Origin: JAIOSF01 sp047159865
GTDB lineage: Bacteria > Campylobacterota > Campylobacteria > Campylobacterales > Arcobacteraceae
Direction: 5' to 3'
Assembly: GCF_047159865.1 (NCBI RefSeq)
Contig: NZ_AP038804.1
Span: 1,736,001-1,800,000, forward strand
DNA length: 64,000 bases
In this document: positions 58,719 through 64,000 of the stretch, one piece after another
Position numbering within the stretch: the stretch's first letter is position 1
Layout of the letters: each line of letters begins with the position of its first letter
The notes under the pieces: model-generated
Told to the model about the DNA's origin: nothing
The model's input: only the letters and a program-made list of their open reading frames with translations
Databases searched by the model: none
Program-made: the position numbers and the translations under genes

Positions 58719-58881
58719 TATTTTTCTTTTTAAAATATCTTTTTATAATATAAAATATTGTGATAGGTATGATCGCAAATAGAACTATGAAAGTGATAGT
58801 ATCAATCTGACTTACAATAGAAAATAGCATAAGAAAAGCATATACTGCAAGTAGTATAATTCTATTATTTCGATTTATCAT
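58702..58881 (-). CDS. Small two-helix membrane protein, unknown function
   Basis: About 59 residues from the ATG at 58881, chosen because AAAAGGTTATTT precedes it; an ATG at 58908 is an alternative. The protein has two hydrophobic helices (about residues 8-25 and 29-47) and a lysine-rich end (KRYFKKKNNEREI). No family recognised. It pairs with the 34-codon frame downstream and is divergent from the large di-haem lipoprotein gene. Confidence 0.55.
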   Translation of the reverse strand: MINRNNRIILLAVYAFLMLFSIVSQIDTITFIVLFAIIPITIFYIIKRYFKKKNNEREI

Positions 58882-59034
58882 AAATAACCTTTTTGAATAT
58901 TGTAACATAAATAATAATTTGTTTCAACTGAGAAATAGTAAATTATCAAGAGTGTTTCTATGATAATAATTATCAATATTAAGTAAATATTAATGATGTT
59001 TTGATTAAAATATTTCTTTTAAAAAAGGAAAAGT

Positions 59035-62000
59035 ATGAAAAATAATTTATTGGGTTTAGTATTATCATCGTGTGTAATGATCTCATTATCAGGCTGTGGT
59101 AGCAATAGTGACAGTTCGTCTAATATAGCTAGTCAAAAAAAAGGTATTTTGATTGATGATGTTATATCAGGTGTAAAATATGTGAATGATAATGAAAGTG
59201 GATTTACGAATGAAGATGGAGAGTTTAACTATACTGAAGGTGTGACACAGTTTTATGTTGGGAAAATCAAAATAGGTGAAATAAGCTCTTTACAAAATGA
59301 TAATAAAGTTTTTGTTCAAGATTTAGTAGGTGTTTCTAGAACAAATATAGATGATGAAGAGGTTCTTAAAATCGCATCTTTTTTACAGTCTTTAGATGGA
59401 GATAAAGATACAGATACTATAGAAATCACAGACGAAATTTTTGAAAAATTCAATGATGAAGATAAAACAATAGCAAATATCGATGTAGATGCTTTATTAG
59501 AAAAAAAGAATATTGAAAAAATAACAAAAGAAAATGCAAAAAGACACTTAGAAAACATCTTAAAAATACATGGTATTTCTAATACTCAAACTACTAATGA
59601 AAATATCTCAGTATCTAATTTGATTACTACAAAAGGGCTTAGTACAAGTATTAATGTTGTTTTTAATGAGGATATTAAAAAATTCAAAAAAGAAAATATT
59701 TTTCAACTCAAAGATGAAAGTTCTCAACAAGTGCCATTTACTCTTGAACATAATTTTAATGAAGTGAAATTAGTTTTATCAAAAGAGGTGAGTTCTTTCG
59801 ATGGCTATAAATTGAGCATAGATGTTTCAAAATTAAAAGGTTATGGTGTAAATGGTTTAGAGAATGAATTATTAGAAATAACACTTGGAAAAAATGCAGA
59901 GAATGAATACAAAACAGATATTGTTCCTCCCGTAATAGAAATGGGAAAAAATTATCAAAAAAACATATCTACGAATAAAACTTTATTGGATTTAATAGGT
60001 AAAGCTTCTGATAATACGCAGATGAAAGAAATTATTTTAAAAATTAATGATACTGAAAAAGAAGTTTCAAATATAACTGATGAATTTAGCATAGATACAA
60101 TTTTACAAGCTGGTAAAAATGACTATGAACTGATTGCAGTTGATACAAATGAAAATCAAACAATCATCACTGGCTCTGTTTATTTGGGTAATACTGTTGC
60201 AGCAGGTGGTTCACATTCTGGTGCTATTTATAAAGATGGTTTATATACATGGGGTAGAAATAACTATGCACAAACAGGAGTAGGATATGTGTCTAAACTA
60301 AGTGATGAAACAAATGGAGAACATCCTATCTCACCAATTCAAATCACAACACCTACAAAACTAGTAGCGATATCATTTAATTCAAACTTTTCACTAGGAT
60401 TAGATGAGTTTGGTGATGTTTATAGTTGGGGATCAGATAAAAGTGAAGAGTTAGGAAGAGGAACTGAACTACGAGAGAGTTGTAGTAAAGAGAATGATTG
60501 TCGAAAAAGTATAGAAAAAGTAGAAGGATTGAGTAATATTGTTGCGATTTCAGCTGGGTCAAGCCATTCTTTAGCGATTAAAAATGATGGAACAGTTTGG
60601 GGATTTGGTAGTAATGGTGATGGTCAACTAGGAATAGGGGAATCAAGCACTTCAAGTTCTGCTATACAAGTAAAATTTGATGATGAAAATATAAAAATAG
60701 TTCAAGTAAAAGCAAGTGGTAATTTTTCTTTAGCTTTAGATGACAAAGGTCAAGTTTGGGCTTGGGGTAAAAATAACTATGGACAAATGGGACAGCCTGA
60801 AGCGTTTGGAACATCAGATCAGTTGACACCTATCAAAATAACTATACCACAAAATGAAAAAATCACTTCAATTGCAGCAGGAAAAGGGCATATTTTAGTT
60901 TTAAGTGAAACAGGTATTGTATATGGATGGGGACTAAATGCAAGTAGTCAGCTAGGATATTATGGATATCAGTATAAAAACACAGATGAAGCGTGGGATA
61001 GAACTATTTTTGGTCCAAAGGTTATTTTAGAAAATAACGATACAAATCAAGTTACACAAGTATATGCTGGAGGAAATTCAAGTTATATTTTAAGAGAAGA
61101 TAAAAAAATATATCCATGGGGACAATATGGAGAAACAAGTGATGCAGGTAAGCAAGAATATAATAATTTAGATTTTCCTGAAGACAAATTAACAGCAATT
61201 AGTTCAGTAAAAAACATCGCAGCAGGATCACTTCATATAGCAGCAGTTCAAGAGGATGAGACTATTTTTACTTGGAGATGGAGTTATGAAGGTTCATTAG
61301 GTGGTGGAGAAGCAACAGCAAATATATGGTTTTATAATTATCCAATCAAACCTATTTTTAAAGTAGATTCAAATAGCTCAAATCCTGATGATACAACAGA
61401 TAGTGAAATAGATGACTCAAAATGGGCACCAAATGGTGGTAATGCAACTGTAAAATATGATAAAGTTGAGCCTTTTATGAAAATTTCAGAGAAAATTTCT
61501 GAAGGGGAGATTAGTGGGGTGTCACAAGGGAGGGAACTTTTTCTTGCCCAGTGGGATGTAGCAGGAGGTTCTAGACCGACACTTGATGGGCTAGGACCAT
61601 TGTTTAATGCAAATGCTTGTACCTCTTGTCATGTTTCAAATGGAAGAGTTGTACCATATTTTAATGATGGTACAACAGATAAATCATTTTTATTTCGTGT
61701 AGGAAATGAAAAAGGTGAACAACATCCAATTTTCGGAGGACAACTACAAACACAAGCAACAGTTGGTGTAGCAGAAAGTAATATCACATGGAGTAAAGAT
61801 GCAAATGATAATATACAATTTATCTCATCAGCAGATTTACATTCAGATGGATTTAATATGGGTGGTAGAATCTCTCCACATTTATTAGGGATGGGACTTT
61901 TAGATTTAGTATCAGAAGCAACTATTTTAGAGTATGAAGATGTCTATGACTCAAATAAAGATGGGATATCAGGAAGAGCTCATTGGGTTATAGAAGAGGG

Positions 62001-62649
62001 TGAAACAAAAATCGGTAGATTTGGATGGAAAGCTATTAACTCGAGTTTAAGAACTCAAAATGCAGGAGCTTTACACCAAGATATGGGTCTTACAAGTGTT
62101 GTCAATATGCAAGAAAATTGTACAGAGAATCAAAGTATTTGTAAAGAGGAGCAAAATGGTGGCAGTCCAGAAGTTTCAGAAGCATCACTACAAGCAATTG
62201 TTGATTTTATGAGTGCATTGGGAGTACCTGAAAGAAGAATTGAAAATGTAGAGAAATTTGAAGAGGGTGCTTCTTTATTTGAAACTATTGGTTGTAATAG
62301 TTGTCATAGACCAACTATGATAACAGACACAAGTAGTAAATTCAAAAGCTTAAGCAATCAAAAAATTTACCCTTATACCGATTTATTGTTACATGATATG
62401 GGTGATGATTTAAGTGATGGAGTAAAAGAAAAAGATGCTAGTGGCAATGAATGGAGAACACCACCTTTATGGGGAATTGGTATTGTTGAAGCAAAAGATA
62501 ATGCAAAATTTTTACATGATGGAAGAGCTTCAAGTATTAAAGAAGCGATAGAGTTACATGGTGGTGAAGCTCAAAAAGCAAAAGAGTCATTTCTCAAGCT
62601 AGGTACAGATAAGCAAGAACGACTTTTAGAGTTTTTACGAGCAATTTAG
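59035..62649 (+). CDS. RCC1-propeller / di-haem oxidoreductase fusion lipoprotein
   Basis: A 1204-residue protein. Lipobox LSGC (Cys near residue 21), then the GFTNEDGEFNY / FLQSLDGDKDTD module shared with the 37.4-kb lipoprotein (about 35-175), Ig-like regions (about 190-385), seven RCC1 repeats (about 385-770, each with IAAGSxHSLAL..G.VWGWG pattern), and a C-terminal DHOR domain (about 800-1204). The DHOR part has two haem c sites, NACTSCHVS and IGCNSCHRP, and LLLHDMGDDL. DHOR proteins resemble MauG/peroxidase enzymes and often accompany imelysin iron-uptake genes, absent here. The fusion to a seven-bladed propeller is unusual. AAAAAAGGAAAAGT is the ribosome site. Confidence 0.88.
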   Translation: MKNNLLGLVLSSCVMISLSGCGSNSDSSSNIASQKKGILIDDVISGVKYVNDNESGFTNEDGEFNYTEGVTQFYVGKIKIGEISSLQNDNKVFVQDLVGVSRTNIDDEEVLKIASFLQSLDGDKDTDTIEITDEIFEKFNDEDKTIANIDVDALLEKKNIEKITKENAKRHLENILKIHGISNTQTTNENISVSNLITTKGLSTSINVVFNEDIKKFKKENIFQLKDESSQQVPFTLEHNFNEVKLVLSKEVSSFDGYKLSIDVSKLKGYGVNGLENELLEITLGKNAENEYKTDIVPPVIEMGKNYQKNISTNKTLLDLIGKASDNTQMKEIILKINDTEKEVSNITDEFSIDTILQAGKNDYELIAVDTNENQTIITGSVYLGNTVAAGGSHSGAIYKDGLYTWGRNNYAQTGVGYVSKLSDETNGEHPISPIQITTPTKLVAISFNSNFSLGLDEFGDVYSWGSDKSEELGRGTELRESCSKENDCRKSIEKVEGLSNIVAISAGSSHSLAIKNDGTVWGFGSNGDGQLGIGESSTSSSAIQVKFDDENIKIVQVKASGNFSLALDDKGQVWAWGKNNYGQMGQPEAFGTSDQLTPIKITIPQNEKITSIAAGKGHILVLSETGIVYGWGLNASSQLGYYGYQYKNTDEAWDRTIFGPKVILENNDTNQVTQVYAGGNSSYILREDKKIYPWGQYGETSDAGKQEYNNLDFPEDKLTAISSVKNIAAGSLHIAAVQEDETIFTWRWSYEGSLGGGEATANIWFYNYPIKPIFKVDSNSSNPDDTTDSEIDDSKWAPNGGNATVKYDKVEPFMKISEKISEGEISGVSQGRELFLAQWDVAGGSRPTLDGLGPLFNANACTSCHVSNGRVVPYFNDGTTDKSFLFRVGNEKGEQHPIFGGQLQTQATVGVAESNITWSKDANDNIQFISSADLHSDGFNMGGRISPHLLGMGLLDLVSEATILEYEDVYDSNKDGISGRAHWVIEEGETKIGRFGWKAINSSLRTQNAGALHQDMGLTSVVNMQENCTENQSICKEEQNGGSPEVSEASLQAIVDFMSALGVPERRIENVEKFEEGASLFETIGCNSCHRPTMITDTSSKFKSLSNQKIYPYTDLLLHDMGDDLSDGVKEKDASGNEWRTPPLWGIGIVEAKDNAKFLHDGRASSIKEAIELHGGEAQKAKESFLKLGTDKQERLLEFLRAI

Positions 62650-62689
62650 AAAATGATGAGAACAAAATAATATTAAAGCTATAAAATTG

Positions 62690-62731
62690 TATAATCCCAA
62701 GATATATACTTGAAGTACAATTAATGTACTT
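62690..62731 (+). promoter_or_regulatory. hemA promoter and leader inverted repeat
   Basis: TATAAT at 62690-62695 is a good -10 box. AAGTACA (62713-62719) and TGTACTT (62725-62731) form a 7-bp hairpin with an ATTAA loop in the predicted leader, ending 6 bp before the AAGG ribosome site. It could be an operator or a translation-control element. Confidence 0.45.
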
Positions 62732-62751
62732 AACACAAGGGATTTAGAACA

Positions 62752-64000
62752 TTGGAATACTTAGTAATCAGTTTTACTCACAAAAATACAGACATAGCTA
62801 CAAGAGAAAAAATAGCTTTTAATAACGACTTAGAGAAAGAATCTTTTTTAAAAAAGATTCTTTCTAAAGAGGTGATTAATGAAGCTCTTTTATTATCAAC
62901 TTGTAATCGAATAGAACTTTTAATAAGTACATATAATAGTAAAGAATCTCGAAAAATTGCTATTGATAACTTCTCATCACACTCAGAACTTTCATCTGAA
63001 GAGTTATTTCAACGAGCAGATATCTATGACAATGAAAGTGCTATTCATCATATTTTTACTGTTGCATCCTCTTTAGACTCTTTAGTAGTAGGTGAAACAC
63101 AAATTGCAGGACAATTAAAAGATGCTTTTAAATTTTCTATTGATAAAGGTTTTTCAGGACAAAAACTTTCACGAGTGATACATTTTGCATTTAAATGTGC
63201 GGCAAAAGTACGAAATGCAACACAGCTTGGTAGCGGTTCAGTATCTGTAGCTTCGACAGCTGTTGCCCAAGCAAAACAATTATATCACGATAAAGATGGG
63301 ATAAAAGCACTTGTAATAGGAGCAGGTGAGATGAGTGAATTAGCTTGTCGTCACTTACTTAAATATGGTTTTGATGTAGTGATTTGTAGCAGAAATATGA
63401 AAAAAGCTAGGGTCTTAGCACACTCTATTATTAGTGATGGAAATGGAGAAAGTTATGAATCTTCTCGAATAGATGTTCGTCCTTATGATGAGCTTGAAAA
63501 ACTTTTAAACTCTATGGAACTTATGATTACTGCAACAAGTGCACCATATCCGATTATTAAAGAAGAGATGTTACAAGAAGTAGAAATGGTTAGAAATTGG
63601 TTTGATATAGCATTGCCAAGAGATATTGATAATATTGAGTTTACGGATGTAAATATTTATAGTGTGGATGATTTACAATGTATTGTGGATGAAAATATGG
63701 CATTAAGAGCCAGCCAAGCAAAAGAAGCTTATTCTATTGTTGGATCGATGACTACGGAGTTTTATAATTGGTTAAACACTTTGAGTGTAGAGCCTATTAT
63801 AAAAAATCTCCACCTAAAAAGTGAAGAGATTATAGAAAAAAAACTTCAAAATGCAATCAAAAAACATTTTATTCGTACTGAAGATAAAGAAAATATCAAA
63901 AAACTATGCCAAACAGTGATGGCTGAATTTTTACACCAACCAACAGTAAAACTCAAAAATGTTTCTAACTCCCATGAAGGTGATGTTGTTTTAGGAACTA
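62752..64000 (+). CDS. hemA: HemA, glutamyl-tRNA reductase (3' truncated by window)
   Basis: The frame begins at a TTG (62752-62754) with AAGGG ten bases upstream and encodes M-EYLVISFTHKNTDIATRE; it stays open to the window end (416 codons). The catalytic cysteine is in LLSTCNRIEL, and VGETQIAGQLKDAF and GAGEMSEL (NADPH site) are present. It makes glutamate-1-semialdehyde from glutamyl-tRNA, the first step of haem synthesis. In H. pylori hemA also lies after ispB; here the lipoprotein and small genes intervene. Confidence 0.95.
   Translation, partial: MEYLVISFTHKNTDIATREKIAFNNDLEKESFLKKILSKEVINEALLLSTCNRIELLISTYNSKESRKIAIDNFSSHSELSSEELFQRADIYDNESAIHHIFTVASSLDSLVVGETQIAGQLKDAFKFSIDKGFSGQKLSRVIHFAFKCAAKVRNATQLGSGSVSVASTAVAQAKQLYHDKDGIKALVIGAGEMSELACRHLLKYGFDVVICSRNMKKARVLAHSIISDGNGESYESSRIDVRPYDELEKLLNSMELMITATSAPYPIIKEEMLQEVEMVRNWFDIALPRDIDNIEFTDVNIYSVDDLQCIVDENMALRASQAKEAYSIVGSMTTEFYNWLNTLSVEPIIKNLHLKSEEIIEKKLQNAIKKHFIRTEDKENIKKLCQTVMAEFLHQPTVKLKNVSNSHEGDVVLGT

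Overview
The window is AT-rich, densely coded DNA from a member of the Campylobacterota (Epsilonproteobacteria), most likely an Arcobacter-like free-living species. The evidence is protein content: a hydABCDE hydrogenase locus, a DUF2018 (HP0242-like) gene in a hisD-DUF2018-ispB-hemA neighbourhood that recalls Helicobacter pylori, a Campylobacter-type D-lactate dehydrogenase, and several 7TM-DISM histidine kinases. No rRNA, tRNA, CRISPR array or complete insertion sequence was seen. The assignment rests on recognition by eye, not on searches.

Region 1 (1-22.4 kb) is an almost complete hydrogen-oxidation island, nearly all on the minus strand. In transcription order it holds a TetR regulator, the small subunit of a cytoplasmic (regulatory-type) NiFe hydrogenase, an Abi_2-family HEPN defence protein wedged in with a GC-rich leader, the matching large subunit, the Tat-exported membrane-bound hydrogenase hydABC, maturation genes hydD and hydE, hypF, a NikKMLQO nickel importer, and hypBCDEXA. 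HypX makes the active-site CO ligand from a formyl donor and points to hydrogenase assembly under oxygen. Inverted repeats suited to a TetR protein lie upstream of hydA. A U32-family protein, cut by the window start, closes the region.

Region 2 (22.4-30 kb) holds tonB-exbD-exbB, a membrane polyferredoxin and a TonB-dependent receptor, probably one metal or siderophore uptake unit; two of its promoters share 11-bp-spaced direct repeats. Next come argB and, 14 bp downstream, a full-length arginine kinase (a phosphagen kinase typical of animals), then a PsiE-like protein.

Region 3 (30-52.5 kb) is signalling and surface display: an EAL phosphodiesterase, three kinase/regulator pairs, a FIST-GGDEF cyclase, and four exported proteins. 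One exported protein has a signal peptide followed directly by a ubiquitin domain that is 63/76 identical to human ubiquitin, then a six-repeat NHL propeller inserted in an Ig-like domain. Its promoter carries the same tandem TTCCGTCA boxes as the promoter between two divergent DISM kinase operons, which suggests two-component control.

Region 4 (52.5-64 kb) is mostly housekeeping: amtB-glnK, a PII-fold protein, hisD, DUF2018, ispB, a SIMPL-domain protein, a TlpA-like thioredoxin, small membrane proteins, a large lipoprotein that fuses an RCC1 propeller to a di-haem oxidoreductase, and hemA, which runs off the end.
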